A DNA stretch of 64,000 nucleotides from Lentibacter algarum (GCF_018860975.1 NZ_JAHKQI010000005.1:310001-374000); one strand, 5' to 3'; counted from the stretch's first letter, positions 44,474 to 54,168 are shown. Translations and numbers: made by a program. The notes: generated by a model from the sequence alone, not told the origin.

Positions 44474-45446
44474 GCCTGACACCCCGGTGATCGCGGTTGT
44501 CGGTGCGGGAGCGATAGGCTGCTTTGTTGGCGGCTTGCTCTCGGTTGCGGGGCGCGATGTGCATCTGTTGGCGCGCCGCAAGCTTGCTTCAAGTAATCTG
44601 CATCTGACAGGGTTTGACGGGCTTGATGCGCGCGCCGCTCCGGAGGTGATGAATAGCCCCGAGGCACTTGCAAACGCCGATGTTGTGCTTGTTTGTGTGA
44701 AGTCTGGCGCGACGGCTGAGGTAGGGCAGATGCTGGCGAAACATGCGCCGAAAACTACAGTGATTGTGAGCTTGCAGAACGGCCTTCAAAACGCCGAGAC
44801 CCTGCGCGCCGAACTGTCAGGACATGACGTGCGCGCGGCTGTTGTTGGCTTTAATGTCGTGGCTCTAGGGGCTGGGCGGTTTCACCGCTCGGTGAGTGGC
44901 GAGGTGTTTGTTGAGGCCGGCACTGGCGATATTGCCGCGCTGCTAGATGTTGCTGGCCTGCCCGTCAAAGCCGTATCCGACATTGAGGCCGTGCAACGCG
45001 GCAAGCTGATCTTGAACCTCACCAATGCGCTTAATGCGTTGTCGGGCCTTTCGCTTCGGGAGATGCTGCTGACCCGCAGTTGGCGGCGCGTTATGGCGTC
45101 GCAGATGCGCGAGGCTCTGGATGTGTTCAAAGCCGCCGAGCAGGTTGTGCATGTGCCCGCGCCGGTTCCGGCCTGGCTCGTGCCTTGGGTGCTGCGCTTG
45201 CCTGACGTTCTGTTTGAGCGTGTGGCCAAACAGATGCTCACAGTCGATGCTCAGGCGCGCACATCGATGGTTGCTGATTTGGCGGCAGGGAAAATGACAG
45301 AGGTTGACCAGTTGCAAGGCGAGATCATTCGGCTGGGAGCGCTGCACAACGTGCCTACACCGGTCGCCGCTCAAGTTTCTGCGTTTGTGAAAGAGGCGGA
45401 AACCGGCGGGAGGCTGCCGCGAAATGCCAGTGAGATTGCGCTTTAG
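44466..45446 (+). CDS. panE: 2-dehydropantoate 2-reductase family protein
   Basis: 326 residues from the GTG at 44466, which overlaps the argF stop by 8 nt. A TTG one codon earlier is possible. The Rossmann start [17 protein letters not shown], catalytic Lys in [18 protein letters not shown], and [21 protein letters not shown] match PanE/ApbA. It reduces ketopantoate to pantoate for coenzyme A with NADPH. The family includes other ketoacid reductases, so PanE function is likely but not certain in this arginine operon. Confidence 0.88.
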   Translation: MSKPDTPVIAVVGAGAIGCFVGGLLSVAGRDVHLLARRKLASSNLHLTGFDGLDARAAPEVMNSPEALANADVVLVCVKSGATAEVGQMLAKHAPKTTVIVSLQNGLQNAETLRAELSGHDVRAAVVGFNVVALGAGRFHRSVSGEVFVEAGTGDIAALLDVAGLPVKAVSDIEAVQRGKLILNLTNALNALSGLSLREMLLTRSWRRVMASQMREALDVFKAAEQVVHVPAPVPAWLVPWVLRLPDVLFERVAKQMLTVDAQARTSMVADLAAGKMTEVDQLQGEIIRLGALHNVPTPVAAQVSAFVKEAETGGRLPRNASEIAL

Positions 45447-45523
45447 GACAGCTTTGATTGCGAACAGCTGGAAAGCCTGCGACATTGCCCTGAAACCAGC
45501 CGAACATCGAGTTGACGAGCCAT

Positions 45524-46846
45524 ATGACCGCCCCCACTGACCGCCCCAACATTGTTCTGATCAGCTTTGATGATGCGATAGCTTTTTGGAAGTATCGCGA
45601 TGTGTTTGGCATCGAGTTGCAAACGCCGAACCTTGACCGGATTTGTGCGCAGTCGACAGCGTTTCATTCGGCCTATTGTCAGTCGCCTATTTGCGGGCCG
45701 TCGCGGACAAGCTTCATGTCGGGAAAGACACCGCATCAGACTTTGAACTTTGAAAACGCCACGCGGTTTTATGACAGCGTCGAGCCGCGCGAGATGTGGC
45801 CGGCAAAGCTAAAGAAAGCCGGTTATTTTTGCTCGGCCGGGGGGAAGGTTCACCATGGGCGCGGGCTGCCGAAAGGGGTTGCCGAGGTGCTGTATACGGA
45901 CCGCCCGAAGCTGTTTGGCGGTATCGGAAAACTGCCTCCCAAGTTCAAACACATACGCACGGGCGGCTGGCGAAAAGGCTATGCGCTGACCGATGAAAAA
46001 GACTTTGACCAACTGTATGACCGGCAATCGGCCAGTTCGGCGGTCGCGTTTCTTGACGGCTACGACGAGCCGGAGCCGTTTTACCGCGAAGTCGGATTTC
46101 ATGGGCCTCACGGGCCGTTTATCACGCCGCTATCGTTCAAAAAGGCCTATGACTTCAGGAAGTTCACCAAGCCCGAAAGCTGGGCTGACGACAGCGAAGG
46201 GTGCTTGTTTGACCCCGACAAGAAGAAAGAGATATTTGACGACAGTGCAGAGAGCCTTGATTTCTGGCGCAAGACCGTGCGCAGCTATTTCGCGGCACTA
46301 AGCCACGCCGACCAGCAACTTGGGCGGGTTTGGGATGCGCTCAAAGCTTCCAAACATGCTGACAATACAGTGGTGATGATCGTCTCGGATCACGGGTTTC
46401 ACCTTGGTGACAAAAAGCGCCTTGGCAAGACGACATTGTTTGAGCAGATCGCCAATGTGCCGCTGATTGTTCATGTGCCGCAGGGCGTTGGAGGGCAGGT
46501 TGTGAAGGATCCGGTGGCAATGCTGGATGTCGGGCAGACCGCGCTTGACTATGCGGGTTTGCCGCCGCTTGATGGCTGCGTGGGGCAGTCGTTGCGGCCA
46601 TATGTTGAAGGTGAGCGCGTGCCCGAACGCGCCATTCCGACATTCCACCACGGGCATGTCAGTATTCGCAAAGGGGCGTATAGGCTGATCCGATATGACG
46701 ACGGGCGCACGCAGTTTTTTGACCTTGAGAATGACCCGTGGCAAACCCGCAACCTCGGCGAGGCCCACAGCGATTTTGCCATGGTCATGCAAGCGTTACG
46801 CAGTGTGAGCGCGCAATACGGCCTGACGGTTGAAGACGCGGCTTAG
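45524..46846 (+). CDS. Cys-type sulfatase, choline/iduronate-sulfatase-like
   Basis: 440 residues from the ATG at 45524. The metal site start is NIVLISFDDA, and the formylglycine precursor is Cys57 in CGPSR (C-x-P-S-R), so it needs a maturase (FGE or anSME) that is not in this window. A second metal motif is VSDHGFHLGDKKRLGKTTLFEQ. No signal peptide is seen, so it is probably cytoplasmic. Substrate unknown; algal sulfated compounds are a plausible marine source. Its stop overlaps the phosphate transporter stop by 4 nt. It stands alone, without other polysaccharide genes. Confidence 0.87.
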   Translation: MTAPTDRPNIVLISFDDAIAFWKYRDVFGIELQTPNLDRICAQSTAFHSAYCQSPICGPSRTSFMSGKTPHQTLNFENATRFYDSVEPREMWPAKLKKAGYFCSAGGKVHHGRGLPKGVAEVLYTDRPKLFGGIGKLPPKFKHIRTGGWRKGYALTDEKDFDQLYDRQSASSAVAFLDGYDEPEPFYREVGFHGPHGPFITPLSFKKAYDFRKFTKPESWADDSEGCLFDPDKKKEIFDDSAESLDFWRKTVRSYFAALSHADQQLGRVWDALKASKHADNTVVMIVSDHGFHLGDKKRLGKTTLFEQIANVPLIVHVPQGVGGQVVKDPVAMLDVGQTALDYAGLPPLDGCVGQSLRPYVEGERVPERAIPTFHHGHVSIRKGAYRLIRYDDGRTQFFDLENDPWQTRNLGEAHSDFAMVMQALRSVSAQYGLTVEDAA

Positions 46847-48327
46847 GCGACGAAACCGTTCAGAATGTAGAAAATCACCGCTGACATGATGGCCGCGGCG
46901 GGCACGGTGATCACCCATGCAGCGATGACTGTCATGAAGTGCGAGCGGCGCACAAGCTTGCGGCGGCGGCGTTCCTCGGGTGCAATTCGGTTTTTGCTTG
47001 GCATGGTTTCGGCATTGGCGCGCATACGGCGTGCGGCGTCCCATTCACGGAAGAACCCGACACCGAAAACCGCGCCTACAGCGATATGCGTAGAGGACAC
47101 CGGCAGGCCAAGCCAACTGGCGATGATCACGGTGATCGCGGCGGAAAGTGACACGCAGTAAGCGCGCATCGGGTTAAGCTTGGTGATCTGGCTGCCGACC
47201 ATGCGGATGAGCTTAGGGCCGAACAGAAACAGCCCGAAGCTGATGCCGAACGCGCCGATGACCATGACCCACATCGGGATCGCTACTTTGGCGGCAAAGC
47301 TGCCGAACTCGACGGCGTGAACGATTGCGGCAAGTGGGCCAACAGCGTTTGCGACGTCATTTGCGCCATGCGCAAAGCTGAGCAGTGCCGCAGAAATGAC
47401 CAGCGGGATACCGAACAGAACCTTGAGCGAACGGTTACGGTTTTCAAGCCCCTCGGCCTGTTTGCGGATCAGCGGAATTGTGATGACCCAAGCAACAAGG
47501 CCGAACACGAAGCCGATGAGCAAAGACGTCTGAATGTCGATCTTGATGACGCGTTTGAGGCCTTTGAGTGCGAGGTAGCTTGCGAAGGCGCCGGCCATGA
47601 TCCCGACCAGAATTGGCACCCACTTTTTTGCGGCTTCGATTTTGTCGTCTTGATAGATGACCCGTGATTTGATCAGGGCGAGGAAGGCGGCAGCAACTAT
47701 GCCGCCAAGCAGCGGGGAGATCACCCAGCTGGCAGCGATTGCGCTCATGGTTGGCCAGTTGACTGCCGCAAAGCCTGCAGCAGCTATGCCTGCGCCCATA
47801 ACGCCGCCGACGACGGAGTGGGTTGTAGAGACAGGGGCACCGACCCATGTCGCGAGGTTCACCCAGAGAGCCGCCGACAGCAGTGCCGCCATCATCGCCC
47901 AGACGAACACTTTTGTAGAGTCCATGGCGCTAGGATCAATGATGCCTTTGGAGATTGTCGACACAACGTCGCCCCCGGCGAGCAGAGCGCCCGCGCTTTC
48001 GAAGATCGCGGCAATGGCGATGGCGCCTCCTAGCGTGAGGGCGTTGGCGCCCACGGCGGGGCCCATGTTGTTGGCAACATCATTAGCGCCAATATTAAGC
48101 GCCATATAGGCCCCGAACACAGCGGCAACGATGACCACATAGCTGCTCGGCTCTTTGCCAAGAAAGATCGAGGCGGCGAGCCCGGCCAAGACGATAAATG
48201 CCAGAGCGATGCCCGGGCCGACCATTGGACGGGCGACATATTGCGTTGCGCTTTCAAGGTGTGACAAGCGGTGCAAGTCACGATCGAGCGTTTCGAGGTG
48301 GTCGATGTCGTTGGTCGGTTTGGTCAT
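46843..48327 (-). CDS. Low-affinity inorganic phosphate transporter, Pit family
   Basis: 494 residues with about ten membrane segments and the duplicated PHO4/PiT signatures MALNIGANDVANNMGPAVGA and FAHGANDVANAVGPLAAI. A second pair, VSTTHSVVGGVMGAG and VSSTHIAVGAVFGVGF, gives the inverted-repeat layout of the family. It takes up metal-phosphate with protons or sodium. A NUDIX gene lies 70 bp upstream on the same strand. No pho regulator lies nearby. Confidence 0.93.
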   Translation of the reverse strand: MTKPTNDIDHLETLDRDLHRLSHLESATQYVARPMVGPGIALAFIVLAGLAASIFLGKEPSSYVVIVAAVFGAYMALNIGANDVANNMGPAVGANALTLGGAIAIAAIFESAGALLAGGDVVSTISKGIIDPSAMDSTKVFVWAMMAALLSAALWVNLATWVGAPVSTTHSVVGGVMGAGIAAAGFAAVNWPTMSAIAASWVISPLLGGIVAAAFLALIKSRVIYQDDKIEAAKKWVPILVGIMAGAFASYLALKGLKRVIKIDIQTSLLIGFVFGLVAWVITIPLIRKQAEGLENRNRSLKVLFGIPLVISAALLSFAHGANDVANAVGPLAAIVHAVEFGSFAAKVAIPMWVMVIGAFGISFGLFLFGPKLIRMVGSQITKLNPMRAYCVSLSAAITVIIASWLGLPVSSTHIAVGAVFGVGFFREWDAARRMRANAETMPSKNRIAPEERRRRKLVRRSHFMTVIAAWVITVPAAAIMSAVIFYILNGFVA

Positions 48328-48397
48328 GTCTGGCCCCCTGTTTGAAGCTCGGTTAGAGAAACAAGGGGTGCTTTACAACAAATTTGTCATAAAACTG

Positions 48398-48856
48398 TTA
48401 CAATTCCCGCAACATGTCCTGCAATTGGGGTTCGCGCACCATGTTTGCGGCCTCTTCCGGACTGACCCATTTGCGGGTGCGCTCGGAGCTTTCGGGGAAC
48501 TCGTCACGCATTTCGCTGACTTCTACAGGGAAGACGAGAGTCTGCACCGCTACGGGCAGGCCTGATTTCAGCTCTTTGTCGTAGTCGTAGTGACCAAGCG
48601 CTTTTCCGGTGACTTCACCTTTGCGCACGCCGGCCTCTTCCCAAGCTTCTTGCAAAGCGGCTTCACCGGCATTCTTGTTGTTCATGGGCCAGCCTTTGGG
48701 GATGATCCAGCGGCCGCTGTCGCGGGACGTGACCAAAAGAACTTTCTTGTCTGCGCCCTTTTGACGGTAGCATAGCGCCGCCACTTGCAAGCGCTTAGGC
48801 CGTTGCAATATCGGCTGGACAAGCTCCGCCCATGCTTTTCGAAAAACACCTGTCAT
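48398..48856 (-). CDS. NUDIX hydrolase (diphosphoinositol-phosphohydrolase-like)
   Basis: 152 residues. The NUDIX box region reads GWPMNNKNAGEAALQEAWEEAGV, split by family rules into G-x5-K-x7-QE-A-x-EE-x-G. The usual first Glu is Lys and the Arg is Gln, a known variant in alphaproteobacterial DIPP-like proteins. The catalytic EE pair is kept. Likely substrates are nucleoside or inositol polyphosphates, not resolved by sequence. An AT-rich, promoter-like stretch follows its start upstream. Confidence 0.85.
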   Translation of the reverse strand: MTGVFRKAWAELVQPILQRPKRLQVAALCYRQKGADKKVLLVTSRDSGRWIIPKGWPMNNKNAGEAALQEAWEEAGVRKGEVTGKALGHYDYDKELKSGLPVAVQTLVFPVEVSEMRDEFPESSERTRKWVSPEEAANMVREPQLQDMLREL

Positions 48857-48944
48857 AGATACTACTAACTCTGCCGCATTTTGTTATTATTGTTTTTATT
48901 CTCTCTACATATAGGAGCACTCTGAACAAATTGCAAAGATGCGC

Positions 48945-51362
48945 TTATTGGCGGCGTTTTACTCTCAGCGTCGGGTCGGCTTCACGCGGGTCTTCGGGCC
49001 AGGGGTGTTTGGGGTAGCGGCCGCGCATGTCTTTGCGCACATCTGCATAGGATGTCTCCCAAAAACCGGGGATATCCATCGTGGTTTGCACGGGGCGCTG
49101 GGCGGGAGATAGAAGCGTTACCAGCAGCGGTTTGCCGGCGACGTTAGGGTGCGTGCGTTGGCCGAACATTTCTTGAATGCGCAGAGATATTTCGGGGTGC
49201 TCGCCGGAATAGTCTATCGCGATCTGGCGGCCAAGCGGCGTGGTGAAATGCGCGGGTGTTTCGCGGGCGAGAAGCTGTTGTTGCGGGTAGTCCAACATCG
49301 CGAAGAGGGCTGGTTTTATGTCAAAACCCTTCCAGTGTTCGGCGGTTTTGATGCCGGTAAGGTAGGGTGCGAGCCAATCTTGCAGGCTGTCCAGCAGGGC
49401 GGTATCCGACATATCGGGAACCTCATGCCCCGCTGCGCGCACCAGCGCAACCCGGGCTTGCAAAAGGGCGGCAGCGCGGCTGGGTTTGAGGCCAAGCTCA
49501 AGGATGCCGTCACACATAGCGCTTGCGACAGCCTCGTCCGGGGCGTCTTTCCACATCCGGCTTTGCAGGGTGATCTGGCCAAAGCGCTCATCTTCGGTGG
49601 CAACAACACGGCGGTCGCGGCGTGACCATACGCAGGAGGTTTGCCAGCTGATGTCGTCGGCAAAGACCTCACGCAGTTCTGCTTCGCTAAACGCAATCGC
49701 TTGCCTTATGCGGGCCTCGCGGGGGTGGCCGTCGGTGTTTGTGACCACGAGCAATCGCTGGCCTGCGAGGGGGTCACTATCTGGCAAAAGCGCGCCTTTG
49801 CCACCAGAGAGCAGATAGCGCGGGGCGTCGCCAGCGCGGCGCAGGGCGATGCGGTCTGGGTAAGCAAGCGCGGCCATTTGTGCGGCGCTGAGCTGTTTGC
49901 CTGTTGAGGCTCGAGCGGTGAGGCGTTTGGCCTCTTGGCGCACTCGGGCCAGCGAGGCTTGGTGCAGTTGAAACGGCACAGATCGCGGGCTCTCAACAGC
50001 TTTGAGGCGCAAGCTCAAATCGCTCGGCGCACCGGTGAGGATGTCACGCTCGCTCAGCAATGCGGCCAGAGTTGCGGCGGGCTTGCCAGCCACGGTGAGC
50101 ATATGCGCAAGGCGCGGGTGCACGGGCAAGGCGGCAAGGATGCGGCCATGTGGCGTGATGCGGCCTTGCTCCAATGCGCCAAGGGCCGTGAGCAGCGCGC
50201 GCGCCTCGGCAAGGGTGCCTTCGGGCGGAGGTGTCAGTAGGGGGAGCGCACCCTCGCCCCAGAGGGCCAGCTCAAGCGCGAAAGGGGCGAGGTCGGCAAC
50301 TTCGATTTCGGCGGGGGCAAAAGCGGGCAGCGCGCCTTCCTCTCCCTTTGTCCAGAGGCGATAGCAGGTGCCCTCTGCGACACGCCCCGCGCGGCCTTGG
50401 CGCTGAGTGGCTTCGGCGCGGCTGGCCTTTTCGGTGACAAGGCGCGAGAGGCCCGAGCCTGCATCGTAACGGGCGCGCCGGGCGAGGCCCGCGTCAACAA
50501 CAACACGGATGTCAGCGATGGTGAGGGAGGTTTCGGCGATGGACGTCGCGAGGACGATTTTGCGACCCTGTTTGGCCGGGCGTATGGCGGATTGCTGGTC
50601 TTTGAACGGCAGAGCACCGAAGAGCATATGCACAGTTGTGTCTTCAGGAACGCGGGTTTTAAGCCATGTCTCGGCGCGTCTGATTTCGCCCTCACCAGGG
50701 AGGAAGACAAGCACGCCGCCTGCTGTTTCCTTGAGGGCCGCAAGTGTATGCTCGGCGGTGACTTCCGCTATGCGCGCACCTTTGGGCAGGGGCTTGTCGA
50801 GCCATTTGGTTGTGACGTCGAAGGCGCGGCCCTCGGAGCGAATGATAGGCGCGTTGCCCATGAGGGCCGCTACAGGCGCGGTGTCGAGGGTTGCGGACAT
50901 GACGAGCAGTTTGAGATCGTCGCGCAGGGCCTCGGAGACCTCCAAGCAGAGGGCGAGGCCGAGGTCGGCGTTGAGCGAGCGTTCATGGAACTCGTCAAAG
51001 ATCACCATGCTGATACCAGCAAGCTCGGGGTCGTCTTGCAACATGCGCGTCAGGATGCCTTCGGTGAGCACTTCGATGCGGGTGTTTTTGCCAACTCGGC
51101 TTTCACCACGCACGCGGTAGCCGACGGTTTGGCCGACTTCTTCACCCAAGGTTGCCGCCATGCGCTCGGCGGCGGTGCGTGCGGCGAGGCGGCGGGGCTC
51201 GAGCATCAGGATGCGCCCTGTGGCGCAGCCTGCCTCTAGCAGAGCCAGCGGAACGACAGTGGTTTTGCCCGCCCCCGGAGGCGCTTCAAGCACGGCGCGA
51301 CTGCCTGCTTTGAAAGCAGAAACCAGCGCGGGCAGGGCATCATTGATCGGCAAGTTCGACAT
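48945..51362 (-). CDS. hrpB: ATP-dependent helicase HrpB
   Basis: 805 residues from the ATG at 51362 with AAGGAGG 3 nt upstream. The frame opens 11 codons earlier, without a site. DEAH-type motifs: PPGAGKTTVVPLALL (Walker A), DEFHERSLNADLGLAL (motif II, DEFH), ATSIAETSLTI and QRQGRAGRVAEG (motif VI), then HA2 and the HrpB C-terminal domain ending in an RYPKHPWPEDP motif. In bacteria it is an RNA-dependent ATPase of unclear role. meaB starts divergently 63 bp away. Confidence 0.94.
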   Translation of the reverse strand: MSNLPINDALPALVSAFKAGSRAVLEAPPGAGKTTVVPLALLEAGCATGRILMLEPRRLAARTAAERMAATLGEEVGQTVGYRVRGESRVGKNTRIEVLTEGILTRMLQDDPELAGISMVIFDEFHERSLNADLGLALCLEVSEALRDDLKLLVMSATLDTAPVAALMGNAPIIRSEGRAFDVTTKWLDKPLPKGARIAEVTAEHTLAALKETAGGVLVFLPGEGEIRRAETWLKTRVPEDTTVHMLFGALPFKDQQSAIRPAKQGRKIVLATSIAETSLTIADIRVVVDAGLARRARYDAGSGLSRLVTEKASRAEATQRQGRAGRVAEGTCYRLWTKGEEGALPAFAPAEIEVADLAPFALELALWGEGALPLLTPPPEGTLAEARALLTALGALEQGRITPHGRILAALPVHPRLAHMLTVAGKPAATLAALLSERDILTGAPSDLSLRLKAVESPRSVPFQLHQASLARVRQEAKRLTARASTGKQLSAAQMAALAYPDRIALRRAGDAPRYLLSGGKGALLPDSDPLAGQRLLVVTNTDGHPREARIRQAIAFSEAELREVFADDISWQTSCVWSRRDRRVVATEDERFGQITLQSRMWKDAPDEAVASAMCDGILELGLKPSRAAALLQARVALVRAAGHEVPDMSDTALLDSLQDWLAPYLTGIKTAEHWKGFDIKPALFAMLDYPQQQLLARETPAHFTTPLGRQIAIDYSGEHPEISLRIQEMFGQRTHPNVAGKPLLVTLLSPAQRPVQTTMDIPGFWETSYADVRKDMRGRYPKHPWPEDPREADPTLRVKRRQ

Positions 51363-51424
51363 GGCCTCCTTTGGAGCACGGCGCGGGCTGGACAATCAAG
51401 CGGCAAAGAGGGCATTACTTTTGC

Positions 51425-52399
51425 ATGGATATTAAGACGGTAGCTGACAAGATCATTGCAGGCGACAGGCGGGCTTTGGCGCGGGCGATTACGCTGGTTG
51501 AAAGCGGGCGGAGCGACCACCGCGAGCAGGCACAGGCACTGCTTGAGGCTGTTAAAGGGGCCGGGCGGCAGGCGGTGCGCATCGGCCTGTCGGGAACGCC
51601 GGGAGTTGGCAAGTCAACTTTCATCGAAAGCTTTGGCTGTATGCTGACGGCGGCTGGCTTGCGGGTTGCTGTGCTGGCGGTTGATCCGAGTTCAAACCGC
51701 TCGGGTGGTTCGATCTTGGGCGACAAGACCCGTATGGAGCGGCTGAGCCGTGATCCGCTGGCGTATATACGGCCCTCACCGAGCCAATCGCAGCTTGGCG
51801 GCGTGGCGCGGCGCTCGCGTGAGGCTGTGGCGCTTTGCGAGGCGGCGGGCTTTGACATTGTGCTGATCGAGACGGTTGGCGTTGGGCAGTCAGAGACAAT
51901 GGTGGCCGAGATGGCCGACTTGTTTGTGCTCTTGCTTGCACCTGCGGGCGGGGACGAGTTACAAGGCGTCAAGCGCGGCATCATGGAGATGGCCGATCTG
52001 ATCTTTGTGAACAAAGCTGACGGTGATCTGAAGTCAGCGGCGATGCGCACCTGTGCCGACTATGCAGGTGCTTTGCGGCTGCTGAGGAAGCGCCCGCAAG
52101 ACCCTGAAACCTTCCCCAAGGCGATGACGGTATCGGCGCTTGAAGAAGAGGGGCTTTCCAAGGCTTGGGCAACCATGCAGGAGCTGGTTGACTGGCGGCG
52201 CGCGAACGGGTTTTTTGCCGGAACACGGGCGCAGCAAGCACGCTACTGGTTTGATCAGGACGTGCGTCAGGGGCTGCTTGGCAAGCTGGACACTGGCGAG
52301 ATCCCTGAGCTGATGAACCGACTCGGCGAGGCCGTCGCTACAGGGGAGATAACCCCCTCGGCCGCCGCGGCGCAGGCTTTGGCGAAGTTGTCTGAATAG
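51425..52399 (+). CDS. meaB: Methylmalonyl-CoA mutase-associated GTPase MeaB
   Basis: 324 residues from the ATG at 51425. The frame opens at 51371. P-loop GTPase motifs: LSGTPGVGKSTFIESFG, switch/Walker B-like VLAVDPSSNRSGGS, IETVGVGQSE and the base motif FVNKADGD. MeaB loads and protects adenosylcobalamin in methylmalonyl-CoA mutase. The mutase gene is not in the window, so the link is by family. C-terminal dimer helices are present. Confidence 0.93.
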   Translation: MDIKTVADKIIAGDRRALARAITLVESGRSDHREQAQALLEAVKGAGRQAVRIGLSGTPGVGKSTFIESFGCMLTAAGLRVAVLAVDPSSNRSGGSILGDKTRMERLSRDPLAYIRPSPSQSQLGGVARRSREAVALCEAAGFDIVLIETVGVGQSETMVAEMADLFVLLLAPAGGDELQGVKRGIMEMADLIFVNKADGDLKSAAMRTCADYAGALRLLRKRPQDPETFPKAMTVSALEEEGLSKAWATMQELVDWRRANGFFAGTRAQQARYWFDQDVRQGLLGKLDTGEIPELMNRLGEAVATGEITPSAAAAQALAKLSE

Positions 52400-52500
52400 C
52401 GGCCTTCGTTCGGAAAGGCTGAAGGCTGGTTTTTGGGCAGAGAAAAACGCGGGGCAGCTGCCACATTTTCGCTTGATCTGACACCAACGTGAGCGCTCAT

Positions 52501-52517
52501 CTGTCACTCTGTGACAG
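52501..52517 (+). promoter_or_regulatory. Perfect inverted repeat overlapping the hpsN ribosome-binding site
   Basis: CTGTCAC (52501-52507), loop TCT, GTGACAG (52511-52517). It touches AGGAG (52516-52520), the ribosome-binding site 8 nt before the ATG at 52529. It could be a regulator's operator or an RNA hairpin limiting translation. No terminator T-run follows. Confidence 0.5.
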
Positions 52518-52528
52518 GAGTGAGTCCG

Positions 52529-53821
52529 ATGGCGATCCGGTATCTTAAACAAGCGCGCGAGGCGGCTGAATTTGCCGAGCAAGACGTGTCTGACACCGTT
52601 GCGGTTATGCTGGCGCGCATCAAGTCAGGTGGTGAGGCCGTGGCGCTTGAGTATGCCAGCAAGCTTGACGGCTGGGATGCGCCCGTTGAAGTCAGCGAGA
52701 CTGATATCGCCAAGGCTGTGCGTCAGGTTCCGGAAGCGCTCAGGGATGATATCAGATGGGCGTATGAGAACATCAAGCGATTTGCTCAGGCACAACTTGC
52801 GACTGTGAGCGAGATGGAAGTGGAGCTGCGCCCGGGGTTGTTTGCGGGGCAAAAGCTTATCCCTGTGAGCAGTGTCGGGGCCTATGTGCCGGGTGGGCGC
52901 TATGCGCATATTGCCTCTGCTTTGATGACGATCACCACGGCCAAGGTTGCGGGTGTGCAGCATGTAACGGCCTGCTCGCCGCCCAAGGCCGGGCAGGGTA
53001 TTCACCCCGCTATCTTGTTTGCGATGCAACTTGCGGGCGCCGACAAGATACTGGCCATTGGCGGTGTTCAAGGCATTGCGGCGATGGCTGAAGGCCTGTT
53101 TGAAACTCCCTCTGCCGACATTCTCATCGGGCCGGGCAATGCCTATGTTGCCGAGGCCAAGCGGCAGATGTTCGGCCCTGTCGGGATTGATATGTTTGCG
53201 GGGCCAACCGACAGCATGGTTGTTGCTGACAACACGGCCGATGCGCTGACCGTGGCGTGGGACTTGGTGTCTCAGGCGGAGCACGGGCATAACTCGCCGG
53301 TGTGGTTGGTGACGGACAACGAGGCTTTGGCGCGCAATGTAATGGCGCTGGTGCCGGGTTGCATTGCCGAGTTACCGGAGCTGAACCGCGCGGCTGCCAC
53401 CGCGGCTTGGCGCGACTTGGGCGAAGTTATTGTTTGTGACAACCACGTAGAAGTTGCCGAGGTTGCCAACCGCTACGGCCCCGAGCACCTGCACGTGCAA
53501 GCGGCTGACCTGGACTGGTGGCAGGGTGCTTTGACAAGTTACGGCTCGTTGTTTCTGGGCGCAGATACGACGGTTAGCTTCGGGGATAAAGCCGCGGGGC
53601 CAAACCACACTTTGCCGACGTCCGGCGCGGCGCGCTATACGGGTGGGCTGAGTGTGCATAAGTTTTTGAAAGTGGTGACGTATCAACGCGCCGAGAGCGA
53701 AGTTTTGCCCGATATTGCCCGCGTTACAGCGAACATCTCACGGCACGAGGGCATGGAAGGCCATGCGCGCGCAGCGGATTTGCGGCTTAGGCAACCGCAG
53801 TCAAAACTCAAGCTGGCTTAA
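52529..53821 (+). CDS. hpsN: Histidinol-dehydrogenase family protein, sulfopropanediol 3-dehydrogenase-like
   Basis: 430 residues from the ATG at 52529 (AGGAG 8 nt upstream). The HisD fold is clear: VGAYVPGGRYAHIASALMT, IGPGNAYVAEAKR, VSQAEHGHNSPVW and HTLPTSGAARYTGGLSV. HisD enzymes normally have QAEHD, and the Gly here (QAEHG) and the GRYAH segment agree with the HpsN group, which oxidises R-sulfopropanediol to sulfolactate in roseobacters. This assignment rests on remembered family differences. The partner genes hpsO and hpsP are not adjacent. Confidence 0.75.
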   Translation: MAIRYLKQAREAAEFAEQDVSDTVAVMLARIKSGGEAVALEYASKLDGWDAPVEVSETDIAKAVRQVPEALRDDIRWAYENIKRFAQAQLATVSEMEVELRPGLFAGQKLIPVSSVGAYVPGGRYAHIASALMTITTAKVAGVQHVTACSPPKAGQGIHPAILFAMQLAGADKILAIGGVQGIAAMAEGLFETPSADILIGPGNAYVAEAKRQMFGPVGIDMFAGPTDSMVVADNTADALTVAWDLVSQAEHGHNSPVWLVTDNEALARNVMALVPGCIAELPELNRAAATAAWRDLGEVIVCDNHVEVAEVANRYGPEHLHVQAADLDWWQGALTSYGSLFLGADTTVSFGDKAAGPNHTLPTSGAARYTGGLSVHKFLKVVTYQRAESEVLPDIARVTANISRHEGMEGHARAADLRLRQPQSKLKLA

Positions 53822-54168
53822 CCGCAAAGCTCTTGTGATGTCTGGCCGTATTCTTTGTATTTCAACCAGAAGCGCTCGTGGTTTGCGTTGTCAGACTGGC
53901 GCATGTCCTGCGATCTTTGCGGGTCTTTGTAGAACGACGCGGCGATGGCTTGGTCACGGCTTGAGAGGCTGAGGTTGGCAACTGCTTGAACACAGCCGCA
54001 GAGCTCGCGAGAGCGGGCCTTTCTGTCGGAGGCCATGCAGGCTTTCGAGATCGGGCCAGTGGCGAAGCTCTTTGCGGGGCTGCGTGCCGTGCTGGAGGCC
54101 GATTTGTAGCCGTTGCCGCCGCATGCGGTGAGGGCTGATATGGCCAGAAGGGCGAAAAACTTGTTCAT
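53818..54168 (-). CDS. Small lipoprotein of a Rhodobacterales family, function unknown
   Basis: 116 residues from the ATG at 54168. The frame opens earlier at 54237. A lipoprotein signal, MNKFFALLAISALTAC, ends in the lipobox LTAC. Four more Cys are spread in the mature part (ISKACMAS, RELCGCVQA, SQELCG), and RQSDNANHERFWLKY is the conserved-looking core. Similar small proteins are often labelled 'arginine transporter' in roseobacter genomes without evidence. Upstream lie a CtrA-type box (54273-54287) and a phased TGCA array. The stop overlaps the hpsN stop by 4 nt. Confidence 0.75.
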   Translation of the reverse strand: MNKFFALLAISALTACGGNGYKSASSTARSPAKSFATGPISKACMASDRKARSRELCGCVQAVANLSLSSRDQAIAASFYKDPQRSQDMRQSDNANHERFWLKYKEYGQTSQELCG

